50,159 nucleotides of DNA from CAZUAQ01 sp964618455 (lineage in GTDB: Bacteria; Planctomycetota; Phycisphaerae; UBA1845; PWPN01): NCBI GenBank assembly GCA_964618455.1, contig CAZUAQ010000042.1, forward strand, positions 1 to 50,159, written 5' to 3'. Below are positions 34,546-43,518 of this stretch, piece after piece (within the stretch, counting starts at the first letter, position 1; each line of letters starts with the position of its first letter). The notes below the pieces were generated by a model that had not been told where the DNA came from, searched no databases, and saw only the letters and a list, made by a program, of their open reading frames with translations. The position numbers and the translations under genes are program-made.

Positions 34546-37500
34546 ATGTCACGCGTCCTACGGATGGCATGCATGTTACGAAATCAGAATCACACGCTAT
34601 GGATCGTTTTTTACGTGCTCGTGACGATCACGGCGGCGTACGCCGGTGATCCGTGGCGGGGCCGATGGATCTGGGATGACCCCCAGGCCCACAAGGAGCC
34701 TCAACCCGCCGGCGACCGCTTCTTCCGGTACAGCTTCGACCTGTCCGCCGACGCGCTGCAGGGCCACACGCTCATCATGGCGGACAACGCCTTCGTACTG
34801 TTCATCAACGGTGAGGAGATCGCCCGGGGGGAAGGGTGGTGGCCGCCGGTCGAACTCGACATCGCCCAGCACCTCTCCGCCGGACGCAACGTCATCGCCA
34901 TCCGGGCGACCAACACCGGGGGTCAGGCGGGGCTCTTCTTTGAATGCACGTTGAAGACGCGACAGGGCGAACTGCGGCATCTGTTGACCGACGGGCACTG
35001 GCGCGTCACGACGAAGCAGGTGGCGAATTGGAACACCACTCCGTTCGACGACGCCGCCTGGCCTCGCGCTGACGTGCTGGGCAAGATGGGCACCGGACTC
35101 TGGGGGAATCGGGGCAAGCCCGCCTGGCGCAACACGACCGTCTACGAAGGCCGCCCGCTCACGCCCGAGGAATCCCGCCAACGTTTCATGGTGCCCGAAG
35201 GCTTCGAGGTGCAGCTCCTCGCCGCCGAGCCGGACGTGGTTAATCCAGTGGTCATGGCGTTGGACGAGCAGGGGCGCATGATCGTCGCCGAGGCCCACAC
35301 CTACCGCTGGCGGGCGGAGAAGTCTCCCGTGCTTCCGCCGCGCAATCCCGTGATCCGTCTCGCCCCCGATGCGGACGGCCGATGGCGTCGCGATGCCGTC
35401 GTTGCTCAGGGATTCAGCGATCCAATCATGGGCATTGCCATTCGGGAGAATCGAATCTGGCTGGCGGCGCTCGATCGTGTTCTCGTGGGCGATCTTCAAC
35501 CGGATGGCACTGCCTCCAACCTCACGCCGATCATCAAGGACGCCTTTCAGGCCTGGAACCCGTTCGGCATGTTTCAACTCTCTTTCGGGCCGGATGGCTA
35601 CCTCTATCAGATCATCGGCAACCACCCGATCGAACTCACCGACGCGGACGGTACCACGCTGAAGACGCGCGGCTCGACGGGCGCGTTCTTCCGGTTTCGC
35701 CCCGATGGCACGGACCTGGAACTGCTCGCCCAGGGCATGCGGGCTCCGTTCACCTTCGACGCCGACCCGTTCGGGCGTTGGTGGCTCATCAGCAACGGCG
35801 AGAGCAACCCGAATCGCATGATCCTCATGATTCCCACGGTCGACTATCACTACCAGACCCGTCACGGCCCGTGGGACTGGCTCTCCGGCGCGCATCCCTG
35901 GTCACCGCCGGTCACGGAGATGGAGCGCGGTTCGATCACGCAGATCGTCTGCTACCAGGACAGTGCGTATCCCGAGAAGTACTGGAACGCGCTCTTCACC
36001 GCCAACTGGGGCGCTCATGGCGTGGCCAGCGTGAACCACAAGATCGATCTGTACACCCCGAAACGAAACGGAGAGATCGAGAACGTCGAGGTTTTTCTCG
36101 ACAGCACCGACGCCATGTTCCGGCCGACGCAACTGCTGCCCTCACCCGACGGGCACCTGTACATGCTCGACTGGTACGGCCTCGATGATGAAAACGACTT
36201 GACCGGGCGGATCTACAAAATCGTCTACACCGGCGACGACCGCATCGCCCCACTGCGCAAGATCCCCTTCGATGTCGGTCCGAACGTCACACCGGAGGAG
36301 AACCGGGCATTGCTGGCCATCCAGAGCCGCAATCGCGCGCAGCGCGAGGAGGCAGCGCAGTTCCTGGCAAGCCGGCAGAGCGACGCCCTCGTCGAGACGA
36401 TGCTCCAGATCCTTCGTGCCGACCGTGACCCGTTCATCAGCGCGCAACTGCTTTGGGTCCTGCAGCGGATGGGGACACCGGCGGCCCTCGACGCCGTGAG
36501 CGCGACTGTCCAGACGAAGCACGCCCCGCTTCGGGCAATGGTTGTGCGGCTGCTGCGCGATTGGGATCCGCCCGACCTTGAAGCGCGTGTCGCATTCCTG
36601 GAGAAAGATCAGGACCCCGAGACGCGTGTCGAAGTGGCACTCTGTGCGAAGTCGCCCGAGGAGCGCGCGTCGAAGCTGTTCGGTGCGCTGGCCATGGGCG
36701 CCCGGTCCGATCGCCGGCTCCGCTATCAATGCGCCGCCGAACTCTCGCGCATCCAGCCTCGTGAACCGATCTTCTACCTGCTGCATTCCCCCAACCCCGA
36801 TATCAGTCGTATCGGCTGGATCGCCCTGGACGTGGGCTTGCTGGAGAATACGAATCCCGCCGTCGCCGAGGCCCTCAATCTCGCGCTGCGCAAGCCTCCT
36901 GAAGGTACGATCGATGACTTACTCTATCTCGGCCGGCAGTGGCCCGACGCCATCCAGCTGCCGAGCCTCCAGGCGTTCGCGAAGCGCGACACGTTCACTG
37001 CCACGCAACTCGAACAGCTCTTCAAGCTCCTCGGCCGGTTCGGGCCCGAGGCGATGGGCGAACTGTCCGATTCGGTGCTGCCGACCTACCTCGACAACGT
37101 CGCAACCGGCCAGCTGAGATTGAACAGTGGCGAGAAACAGGCCGCGCTCGCCCTGATCGAGCGATACGACGTAGGCCACATCGGCGGCGAACTGATCGAC
37201 CGATGGCTGAGCGATGCCCAGGCCGATGTCCGCATCCGCGCCCTGGAGACCATGAAGAATGCCGGCTGGCGTTATCCCGACCTCTATACCAGGGTCTGGT
37301 CCACCGCCCTGGATCCCCTACGCGATCACCGCGAACGCCTGGCCGCCATATCCGCGTTGACCATGCAGGACACTGCCCCCGTCGACGCTTGGTCGACTTT
37401 GCTGAATGACTCCGACGCCGTCATCGCCCGGATGGGCTGGCGTGCGGTTCGCTGGTTCGTCGGTGACACTGCCGTGCGGGAACTGGTTCTGACCAAGGCG

Positions 37501-38112
37501 AGGAATCGCCAGGGTCTCGACGCCATCTCCTCCGGTGAACTGGGGGTGACGCTGCGTGCCTTCAATGCCCCGGAAGCCCTCGTCGACGAACTGAAGATTC
37601 CCGCCCCGCTTTCGTTGGAGGCGTATTCTTCGATCCGCGGCACCTTGCTCGAGCGGCTGCCTGACGCCTCTGTCGAGCTCGGGCGGAAAGCGTTCGGTCA
37701 ACTCGGGTGCGCTTCCTGCCACGAGGTCGCCGGGCAACGCGTGACTTATGGACCGTCACTCAAGGGCATTGGCGGCGCGACCACCGCCGACTATCTCGTC
37801 GAGTCGGTGCTGCTTCCCAGCCGCGTCATCAAGGATGGTTTCGATGTCGAGGCGGTCACGCTGGCCGATGGTGATCGACTTGAAGGGGTGGTCGAAGCCC
37901 GCGAGGACGTGCTGATCATTCGTCGCGGCGTAGGGGATACCGTCGAGGTGCCCGCCGATGAGGTGGCCCGCCGCGAAAAGGTCGACCGCTCTCCCATGCC
38001 CGAACTCCTGCTGGACTCCGTCTCGATGGACGAGCTGGCCGACCTCCTGGCCTATCTCGTGGCCCAGGGTGGCAACCCGCAAGCCCCCGTCATCGGCCGG
38101 GCTGCCCGATAA
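34546..38112 (+). CDS. Giant exported PVC-type CxxCH cytochrome / HEAT / propeller protein
   Basis: 1188 residues from ATG 34546; other in-frame ATGs (34567, 34573) give a shorter signal region and no clear ribosome site is visible. After the signal peptide (about 17-35) a galactose-binding-like beta-sandwich reads HTLIMADNAFVLFINGEEIA. Then comes a PVC-type dehydrogenase beta-propeller (about 215-560; VPEGFEVQLLAAEPDVVNPV, LYMLDWYGLDDEN). HEAT-type helical repeats (about 590-1010) lead to a C-terminal cytochrome c domain with the haem motif GCASCH at about 1055 and a possible Met ligand in SPMPELLL. These proteins are thought to oxidise sugars or similar substrates in the periplasm or on the surface; the exact substrate is unknown. 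Confidence 0.88.
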   Translation: MSRVLRMACMLRNQNHTLWIVFYVLVTITAAYAGDPWRGRWIWDDPQAHKEPQPAGDRFFRYSFDLSADALQGHTLIMADNAFVLFINGEEIARGEGWWPPVELDIAQHLSAGRNVIAIRATNTGGQAGLFFECTLKTRQGELRHLLTDGHWRVTTKQVANWNTTPFDDAAWPRADVLGKMGTGLWGNRGKPAWRNTTVYEGRPLTPEESRQRFMVPEGFEVQLLAAEPDVVNPVVMALDEQGRMIVAEAHTYRWRAEKSPVLPPRNPVIRLAPDADGRWRRDAVVAQGFSDPIMGIAIRENRIWLAALDRVLVGDLQPDGTASNLTPIIKDAFQAWNPFGMFQLSFGPDGYLYQIIGNHPIELTDADGTTLKTRGSTGAFFRFRPDGTDLELLAQGMRAPFTFDADPFGRWWLISNGESNPNRMILMIPTVDYHYQTRHGPWDWLSGAHPWSPPVTEMERGSITQIVCYQDSAYPEKYWNALFTANWGAHGVASVNHKIDLYTPKRNGEIENVEVFLDSTDAMFRPTQLLPSPDGHLYMLDWYGLDDENDLTGRIYKIVYTGDDRIAPLRKIPFDVGPNVTPEENRALLAIQSRNRAQREEAAQFLASRQSDALVETMLQILRADRDPFISAQLLWVLQRMGTPAALDAVSATVQTKHAPLRAMVVRLLRDWDPPDLEARVAFLEKDQDPETRVEVALCAKSPEERASKLFGALAMGARSDRRLRYQCAAELSRIQPREPIFYLLHSPNPDISRIGWIALDVGLLENTNPAVAEALNLALRKPPEGTIDDLLYLGRQWPDAIQLPSLQAFAKRDTFTATQLEQLFKLLGRFGPEAMGELSDSVLPTYLDNVATGQLRLNSGEKQAALALIERYDVGHIGGELIDRWLSDAQADVRIRALETMKNAGWRYPDLYTRVWSTALDPLRDHRERLAAISALTMQDTAPVDAWSTLLNDSDAVIARMGWRAVRWFVGDTAVRELVLTKARNRQGLDAISSGELGVTLRAFNAPEALVDELKIPAPLSLEAYSSIRGTLLERLPDASVELGRKAFGQLGCASCHEVAGQRVTYGPSLKGIGGATTADYLVESVLLPSRVIKDGFDVEAVTLADGDRLEGVVEAREDVLIIRRGVGDTVEVPADEVARREKVDRSPMPELLLDSVSMDELADLLAYLVAQGGNPQAPVIGRAAR

Positions 38113-38124
38113 CGCTGCGCGCCC

Positions 38125-38158
38125 GCCCCGTGGCCGCCGTCGGGGCCCATGCCTTTTT
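38125..38158 (+). terminator. Rho-independent terminator candidate after the CxxCH gene
   Basis: GCCCCG (38125-38130) pairs with CGGGGC (38141-38146) around a ten-base loop and is followed, after seven bases, by TTTTT (38154-38158). It begins 13 bases after the stop. Confidence 0.5.
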
Positions 38159-38240
38159 GCCTATCTCATCATCCCCGCGGGTAAACTTTCCAGCCCGGCA
38201 GCAAAGCGATGTCGACTTGCCCCAATTTCGGCCAGGGTTA

Positions 38241-38269
38241 TTGAATCGGTCCACCGGCATGCATATACT
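38241..38269 (+). promoter_or_regulatory. Housekeeping-type promoter for the response regulator
   Basis: TTGAAT (38241-38246), 17-base spacer, TATACT (38264-38269). Transcription would start near 38276, giving a leader of about 53 bases to the gene at 38329. It is the clearest sigma-70-like promoter in the window. Confidence 0.55.
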
Positions 38270-38328
38270 TGATGTCTTGATAGAGAACGCATACCTGAAC
38301 GCCCGCCCCCCTCAGGAGAACACGCGCG

Positions 38329-38718
38329 ATGGCAGAGCCCTTTGATGGCAAGAAGATTCTTATTGTCGATGATGACGCCGACATCCGAACGGCGATCGAA
38401 GCCGCGTTCAAGGAGACCGGCGCGGAACTGTTCACCTCGGGCGACGGTAACGACGCCGTCGAGCAGGCGCTCGATCGAGATCCCGACCTACTCATCCTTG
38501 ACGCCATGTTGCCGCAGCGGAGTGGATTCCTCGTCCTCGAGAAGCTCAAGGCCAAGAAACCCCGCGGCGCCAAGCCTTACGTCATCATGATTACCGCCAA
38601 TCCCGGCAAGCGCCACCAGGTCTGGGCCGAGAGCCTCGGTGCCGACAAGTACCTGAACAAGCCTTTCCGCATGGACCAGCTTTACGAATCGGCGGAAGCG
38701 CTTCTCGGCAAGGATTGA
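38329..38718 (+). CDS. Orphan single-domain response regulator
   Basis: 129 residues, essentially just a receiver domain. The acidic pocket is intact: Asp14/Asp15 in LIVDDD, the phosphorylated Asp58 in LLILDAMLP, the switch residue Thr89 in MITANPG and Lys111 in YLNKPF. There is no output domain, so it acts by protein-protein contact or in a phosphorelay. It has an AGGAG site before ATG and its own promoter upstream. No histidine kinase lies in the window. Confidence 0.92.
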   Translation: MAEPFDGKKILIVDDDADIRTAIEAAFKETGAELFTSGDGNDAVEQALDRDPDLLILDAMLPQRSGFLVLEKLKAKKPRGAKPYVIMITANPGKRHQVWAESLGADKYLNKPFRMDQLYESAEALLGKD

Positions 38719-38720
38719 GT

Positions 38721-38745
38721 CGCCGGGGTTGCTGAATCACCGGCG
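38721..38745. terminator. Candidate bidirectional terminator
   Basis: CGCCGG (38721-38726) and CCGGCG (38740-38745), perfect six-base arms with a 13-base loop, between the converging response-regulator and sulfotransferase genes. No T-run. Confidence 0.35.
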
Positions 38746-38765
38746 TGGCCGACGAATTCGCAGGC

Positions 38766-39545
38766 TTACCAGTTCAGATCAGTTTCATAGCCCGTTTTTA
38801 CCAGGACGTGGCCGTGCCGCGCTTTGAACGCATCGGTCACCGCCGGTGTGAACGTGTTCCGCCAGTCCCCGGCGATGCCCTTGCGCTGATGGGACTGACG
38901 ATCCTCCTGCCCCCGGCTTCGCCCCCCCGTGCGCTGCTCGAAGCGCTGGCTCCGGACGATCTTCGCAAGCCGATCGGATGTCACCGGAAGTCCGCAGTGA
39001 CCGATCAACACCTCCTCGAGCAAGGCTACGTCATTCGAGAGCAGATCCTCGTACCGCAGAACCGGAACCCCTGCGTCGATCCACGAGAGCTGCACGTCGC
39101 GCATGCCGTCCAGGTAGCGCTCGATCAGCATCAGCAGCCCCTCTTCGGCTGAGACGGCATTGAGCCGATCGCGCATGGTGGTAATGTGATCGTTGATGGC
39201 CGGGTGGCTGTGTTTGAGGCTGAAGTAGTAGGAGACCAGGGTATCGCGGAGATCGCGCATCACGAAAAAGAGGCGGTGCGGCTCGGGCACGGGCGTCTTC
39301 ATGTATTCTTCGCGCGAGATGTAGAGCGTGGGGTAGATCCATCCCGTTTTGACCGGCTCGGCCAGGAACTGGCTGAAGTCGGCCCGTGGCTCGACGATGC
39401 GATCCGGCACGCACGCCCGGAGAATCGCCTTGATCCACTGCGACCCCGCCTTGTAGTGCGTGAAATGCAGGATCGTGGGCATCTCCCGCGTTTGGAATTC
39501 GGGACACGATAGATTCGACGATGAAGTGGCCGTGGCGTTGCTCAA
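38766..39545 (-). CDS. PAPS-dependent sulfotransferase
   Basis: 259 residues from TTG 39545, fixed by AGGAGGA about six bases upstream. The 5'-phosphosulfate loop is seen in HYKAGSQWIKAIL, the 3'-phosphate site in MRDLRDTLVSYYFSLKH, and the C-terminal loop in RKGIAGDWRNTFT. This is the Sulfotransfer_1 fold: it moves sulfate from PAPS to an acceptor (sugar, lipid or small molecule) in the cytoplasm. The presence of a sulfatase elsewhere in the window does not prove a link. The acceptor is unknown. Confidence 0.88.
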   Translation of the reverse strand: MSNATATSSSNLSCPEFQTREMPTILHFTHYKAGSQWIKAILRACVPDRIVEPRADFSQFLAEPVKTGWIYPTLYISREEYMKTPVPEPHRLFFVMRDLRDTLVSYYFSLKHSHPAINDHITTMRDRLNAVSAEEGLLMLIERYLDGMRDVQLSWIDAGVPVLRYEDLLSNDVALLEEVLIGHCGLPVTSDRLAKIVRSQRFEQRTGGRSRGQEDRQSHQRKGIAGDWRNTFTPAVTDAFKARHGHVLVKTGYETDLNW

Positions 39546-39634
39546 CTTGATCCTCCTGCCGACCGATAATACGATCTATCGACCATCGGTCGCCTGGAGT
39601 GCAACAATCCCTTATCGAGTCGACATATCCGGCA

Positions 39635-39664
39635 TTGGTCCGGCCGCCGCTCGAATTCTAGAAT
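39635..39664 (+). promoter_or_regulatory. Possible promoter giving a leaderless DUF362 mRNA
   Basis: TTGGTC (39635-39640), 18-base spacer, TAGAAT (39659-39664). The -10 ends eight bases before ATG 39673, so transcription would start at or just before the start codon. No Shine-Dalgarno is visible there, which fits a leaderless mRNA. The -35 is weak (three of six). Confidence 0.4.
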
Positions 39665-39672
39665 GAGCTTCC

Positions 39673-40953
39673 ATGAATAAGTCCAAAGTAGCTATTTTGC
39701 GGACCACCCCGGCCACCGTGCTGGCGGACTACCACGAGTTGATGAACCTGGCCGGGTACCAGGAGACGGTCGACCGTACCGCTGACACGGCGCTGAAGGT
39801 CAACATCTCCTGGCATTTTTTCTACCCCGCCAGCAGCACCACGCCCTGGCAGCTCGAGGGCGTCATCCGCGCGCTTCAGGCGGACGGCTACGAAAAGGAT
39901 CTCGTCCACGCGTGCCACAATCGCACGGTGGTCATCGACGCCCACCTCGGCGAGCGCGAGAACAAGCAGCTTGACGTCGTCGAGAAGCACGGCCTGCGCA
40001 ACCTGCACCTGTACGAAGGCGAGGAGTGGATCAACGTCCGCGACGCCGTCGGTGACCTGACAAAGGATTTCCTCTGCCTTAACGAGGTGTACCCGAAGGG
40101 CTTCTCGATCCCCAAACGGTTCATCGGTGAGAACATCATCCATCTGCCGACGGTCAAGACGCACGTCTTCACCACGACGACCGGCGCGATGAAGAACGCC
40201 TTCGGCGGACTGCTGAACGAGCACCGCCACTGGACGCACCCGGTGATTCACGAGACGCTCGTCGATCTGCTGATGATCCAGAAGAAGATCCACCGCGGGG
40301 TGTTCGCGGTGATGGACGGCACCTTCGCCGGTGACGGGCCGGGGCCGCGTTGCATGGTGCCGTACGTGAAGAACGTGATCCTGGCGTCATCGGACCAGGT
40401 GGCCATCGACGCGGTGGCGGCCAAACTCATGGGGCTCGATCCGCTGGCCGACTGCAAGTTCATCCGACTGGCCCACGACCTCGGCCTCGGCTGCGGTGAC
40501 CCGCGCGAGATCGAGATCGTCGGCGACCTCGAGGCCTCCGAGCAGAACTGGCACTTCGACGGCCCGTTCAAGAAGATGACCTTCGCCAGCAAGATGCAGC
40601 ACAAGATCTACTGGGGCAAGCTCAAGACGGCACTGGAGTGGTCACTCAAGACGTGGGCGGCGCCGTGGGCGTACATCGCCAGCGTGCTCTACCACGACAT
40701 GTACTGGTACCCCAAGAACGCCCGGTCCCAGATGCGCGAGGTGCTCAACAGCGAATGGGGCCGCCTCTTCCAGCACTGGGAGCAGCTCACACCGAATGAA
40801 CGCGGCTGGCCGGAGATTCCCGAAGGCCCCGCCAAGCTCGACCGCACCACCATGCAGCTCATCGGCAAAGCGTTCGGCATCCTCGGCACGTGTATCCGAG
40901 AAGCTCCCGAGGTCCAGGCCCGCAAGCGCCGGCGTCAGACATCCGCCGGGTGA
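39673..40953 (+). CDS. DUF362 domain protein
   Basis: 426 residues, cytoplasmic. The DUF362 pattern is visible: KVNISWHFFYPASSTTPWQL, IIHLPTVKTHVFTTTTGAMK, NAFGGLL, and ASSDQVAIDAVAAKLMGLDP followed by FIRLAHDLGLGCGDP. DUF362 proteins sometimes carry a ferredoxin-type domain; none is seen here. Their biochemistry is uncharacterised, so no reaction is claimed. ATG 39673 has no ribosome site, and a -10-like element lies just upstream. It diverges from the sulfotransferase across 127 bases. Confidence 0.85.
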   Translation: MNKSKVAILRTTPATVLADYHELMNLAGYQETVDRTADTALKVNISWHFFYPASSTTPWQLEGVIRALQADGYEKDLVHACHNRTVVIDAHLGERENKQLDVVEKHGLRNLHLYEGEEWINVRDAVGDLTKDFLCLNEVYPKGFSIPKRFIGENIIHLPTVKTHVFTTTTGAMKNAFGGLLNEHRHWTHPVIHETLVDLLMIQKKIHRGVFAVMDGTFAGDGPGPRCMVPYVKNVILASSDQVAIDAVAAKLMGLDPLADCKFIRLAHDLGLGCGDPREIEIVGDLEASEQNWHFDGPFKKMTFASKMQHKIYWGKLKTALEWSLKTWAAPWAYIASVLYHDMYWYPKNARSQMREVLNSEWGRLFQHWEQLTPNERGWPEIPEGPAKLDRTTMQLIGKAFGILGTCIREAPEVQARKRRRQTSAG

Positions 40954-40981
40954 GTATGTCGTTCTCGCGCTGCTTTTTATT

Positions 40982-41015
40982 CATCCGCAGATGACGCAGA
41001 TTGCGCAGATGAAGA
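40982..41015. repeat. Periodic short repeat, dispersed-type
   Basis: Three units of CGCAGAT follow one another with spacing of nine to ten bases (CCGCAGATGA, CGCAGATTG, CGCAGATGA, then AGAT), between converging genes. It resembles the periodic string at 31473 in structure though not in exact unit. No coding role is evident. Confidence 0.5.
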
Positions 41016-41079
41016 TAGAGCGGGTTCTACTTTTTGCCTTTCCGTATATTCCTTTAATGTGCTGGCCGCATACTACATA

Positions 41080-43437
41080 CTACAGCCCGCATCGCCGCGC
41101 GATGGCGGGCAGGGTCTCGTGGATCTCGGTCTCCAGGAGGCGTAGCTTCGTGCGGATCATGTCCGCCGAATGAGCGAACGCGTGGTCGATGCGATAGTAC
41201 ACGTCCAGCCGCATGTCCTTTTCCACCCAGGGCAGGGCGGCCTCGGCGTTGGCTTTCTCGTCGTGCAGGATGCTTCTCCAGCGTTCATAGCGCTTGCGAT
41301 GTGCCTCCAGTTCCTCCGGGCTGCGTTCCTGTTGTGCTGCGAACGACGTCAATGCATCCCGGATCATGCAGGACTCGTAGAAGTTCGCCTGAGTGCGCGC
41401 GGTGAAGTAGAACCATCGAATCGGTGAGCTTGCCGCCTCGAACGTCAATCGATGCCGCTCCGTCACCAACGGTACGGCACTGTCCAGTTCCTCCACCGCC
41501 TTGCGGAGGCAGGACTCCATCCGGCGGTAGAATCGGCCGAACACGGGGACATCTCCCGTCGGTGAGGTCACGTAGATCGGCCTCATCTTCAGGCCCGCCG
41601 CGTCCGTGGCTTCGCCCATGAACAGGAACCGCCCGTAGAACACGTCCGGCAGTGCTTCTGCCGGGGAAACACACATCGGATGGGCGGGGCCGATGTAGTA
41701 CGGGCCACGAAAGTAGGCGGGCTGTTCCGGCGACCAGGCGATGGCATCGGACGCATGCTTCCAGGCGGCGCGGAGATGCGGCCCCGCCTGCTCGCCCGCG
41801 ATGCGTCGGGCGAGGGTCTGGAGGATGTCCTCCTTGTCCGGTATGGGCTCCCACCAGAAGGACTTGATCACCTCGCCCGCGATGCTCGCGTGATAGGGCC
41901 GGAAGTAGGGAAAGACCCACGCCCCGGTCGCCCCGCACGACGCCATCGCTTCGGCGCGATCGGCCCAGCGGTCGAGGCAGGGAATGTAGGGGAGCCCCGG
42001 GGCCTCGAAGGCCAGTTCCGGCTCACTCTTGATGTAGATCGGCACGCCGGCGGTGGTGCAGGCCGCGATCTGCCGGAGGGCGCGTTGGCCCGGGCCGATC
42101 AGATCGATGCTGTAATCATACACATGCTTCCGAACGCCCTCCGGTTTCGTGATGACTTCGTCCTTCTCGATCTCGGTCAGGATCCCCGCGCCGGGGTGAA
42201 GCCGCGCGATGACGCCTTCCTGATACCTGTCGGCGGACCAGACGTGCTCGGCCGAATAGGGCCAGGCGATGATTTCGGCGTCCGGGTTCACCTTCCGCGC
42301 GGCGGCCAGGAGCCTGTTGGACAGGTTGGCCACCACGGTCTCGGCGCCGAGGGGTTCACACCGTTCGCAGTTGGTGTGCCCCTTGGCGGTGCCGTGGGGG
42401 CGCATGAAACAGTGGTAGAAACTCTCTCCGCCGTTGATGAACATCAGCCCATCCAGCGGAGCGACGCGGAAGAGTTCCTCGACGCTCTCGGCGAGATAGC
42501 GCTGGACGAGAGGATGCTCGGTGCAGAGAACGTAGTCGCCGTCCGCTTTCCACGTCAACGCCCCGCGGATCTCCGGGTGCGCCTGAATTACGGGCGCGTC
42601 CCTGGCGAACTTCTTGCGCGTGTTGACCTGGGCGTAGACTTTCAGGCGGTAGCGCTTCGCTTCGGTCGCGCTGCCGATCAGGTCTTGAAGCACCTCGGGC
42701 TTGCGCCGCGCGGCGAGTTCCGGAATGGCCTCCGACAGCGAGACCGCGTAGAGACTCTCTTCCCCCTCGTAGTACGTGTTGAGCAGCACGGCGTTGTTGC
42801 CCATGAAGACCAGCTCGCGAAAGGTCCCCATCCAGGGCACGACGCCCAGTCGAACCGCCAGGCGCGGCGTGTAGACCTGGCGACCGAGTTCGAGGATCGG
42901 CGCCTGCCGTATGCCCATGAGGTCGACGAGCTTGACCACGCCATCGCGCACACCGGCGGGGTCGCGCCCGTGAATGACAACATGCTGCGGCTCGACGGAG
43001 ATCGTGAAGCTCTCGTGGACATTGGGATCACCGCCACCGGTATCTTTCAGCAGAATCGCCTTGTCGATACCGCGCTTCAGTCGGTCTGGAGGGCGTGTCT
43101 CGAGCGGCAGGTCCAGGGCCATACGCTGCGCGAGGAATTCCGTCAGATGAGCCGCCATCGTCCGCGTCAGCTCGCCGGCCTCCTCGGAGAGGACGATGCG
43201 CCAGTCCGATGCCGGCATGATCTCGTGAGGGCCGGGCCGGGCATCCGGATCCCGGCTGTACCGGGCAAAGACATCGCGCGAAAGAAAGGAATACGGGCAG
43301 GCCCGGTAGGCTTCGTCGATCTCGGCGGACAAGCGTGCCTTCACGCCCTCCAGCGTCAGAGGCTCATCACCGGCAGAGACTTGCGACACAGACAGGACGA
43401 GTATCAGCCCTGCCCGCAGGAACGCTTGTGTCCTCAC
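41080..43437 (-). CDS. Large exported GH20/GH67-like protein
   Basis: 785 residues from GTG 43437 with AAGGAGC five bases upstream; the ATG one frame over is out of phase. After the signal peptide, residues about 40-180 include SFTISVEPQHVVIHGRDPAG followed by VRDGVVKLVDLM, the accessory (zincin-like) domain found before the barrel in GH20 and GH67 enzymes. The barrel (about 190-560) is suggested by LVFMGNNAVLLNTYYEG, GLMFINGGESFYHCFMRPHG, IIAWPYSAEHVWS and VPIYIKSEPELAFEAPGLPY. Catalytic residues cannot be fixed. A helical C-terminal region (about 620-785) with HRKRYERWRSIL follows. It probably hydrolyses a sugar polymer; specificity is unknown. Confidence 0.65.
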   Translation of the reverse strand: MRTQAFLRAGLILVLSVSQVSAGDEPLTLEGVKARLSAEIDEAYRACPYSFLSRDVFARYSRDPDARPGPHEIMPASDWRIVLSEEAGELTRTMAAHLTEFLAQRMALDLPLETRPPDRLKRGIDKAILLKDTGGGDPNVHESFTISVEPQHVVIHGRDPAGVRDGVVKLVDLMGIRQAPILELGRQVYTPRLAVRLGVVPWMGTFRELVFMGNNAVLLNTYYEGEESLYAVSLSEAIPELAARRKPEVLQDLIGSATEAKRYRLKVYAQVNTRKKFARDAPVIQAHPEIRGALTWKADGDYVLCTEHPLVQRYLAESVEELFRVAPLDGLMFINGGESFYHCFMRPHGTAKGHTNCERCEPLGAETVVANLSNRLLAAARKVNPDAEIIAWPYSAEHVWSADRYQEGVIARLHPGAGILTEIEKDEVITKPEGVRKHVYDYSIDLIGPGQRALRQIAACTTAGVPIYIKSEPELAFEAPGLPYIPCLDRWADRAEAMASCGATGAWVFPYFRPYHASIAGEVIKSFWWEPIPDKEDILQTLARRIAGEQAGPHLRAAWKHASDAIAWSPEQPAYFRGPYYIGPAHPMCVSPAEALPDVFYGRFLFMGEATDAAGLKMRPIYVTSPTGDVPVFGRFYRRMESCLRKAVEELDSAVPLVTERHRLTFEAASSPIRWFYFTARTQANFYESCMIRDALTSFAAQQERSPEELEAHRKRYERWRSILHDEKANAEAALPWVEKDMRLDVYYRIDHAFAHSADMIRTKLRLLETEIHETLPAIARRCGL

Positions 43438-43518
43438 ATTCGCTCCTTTCGAGTATCAGAACTGGGCGAAGATCGCGAACCCCATTGGGTCATCCGGATT
43501 GGAAGGAAGAGAAACCGC

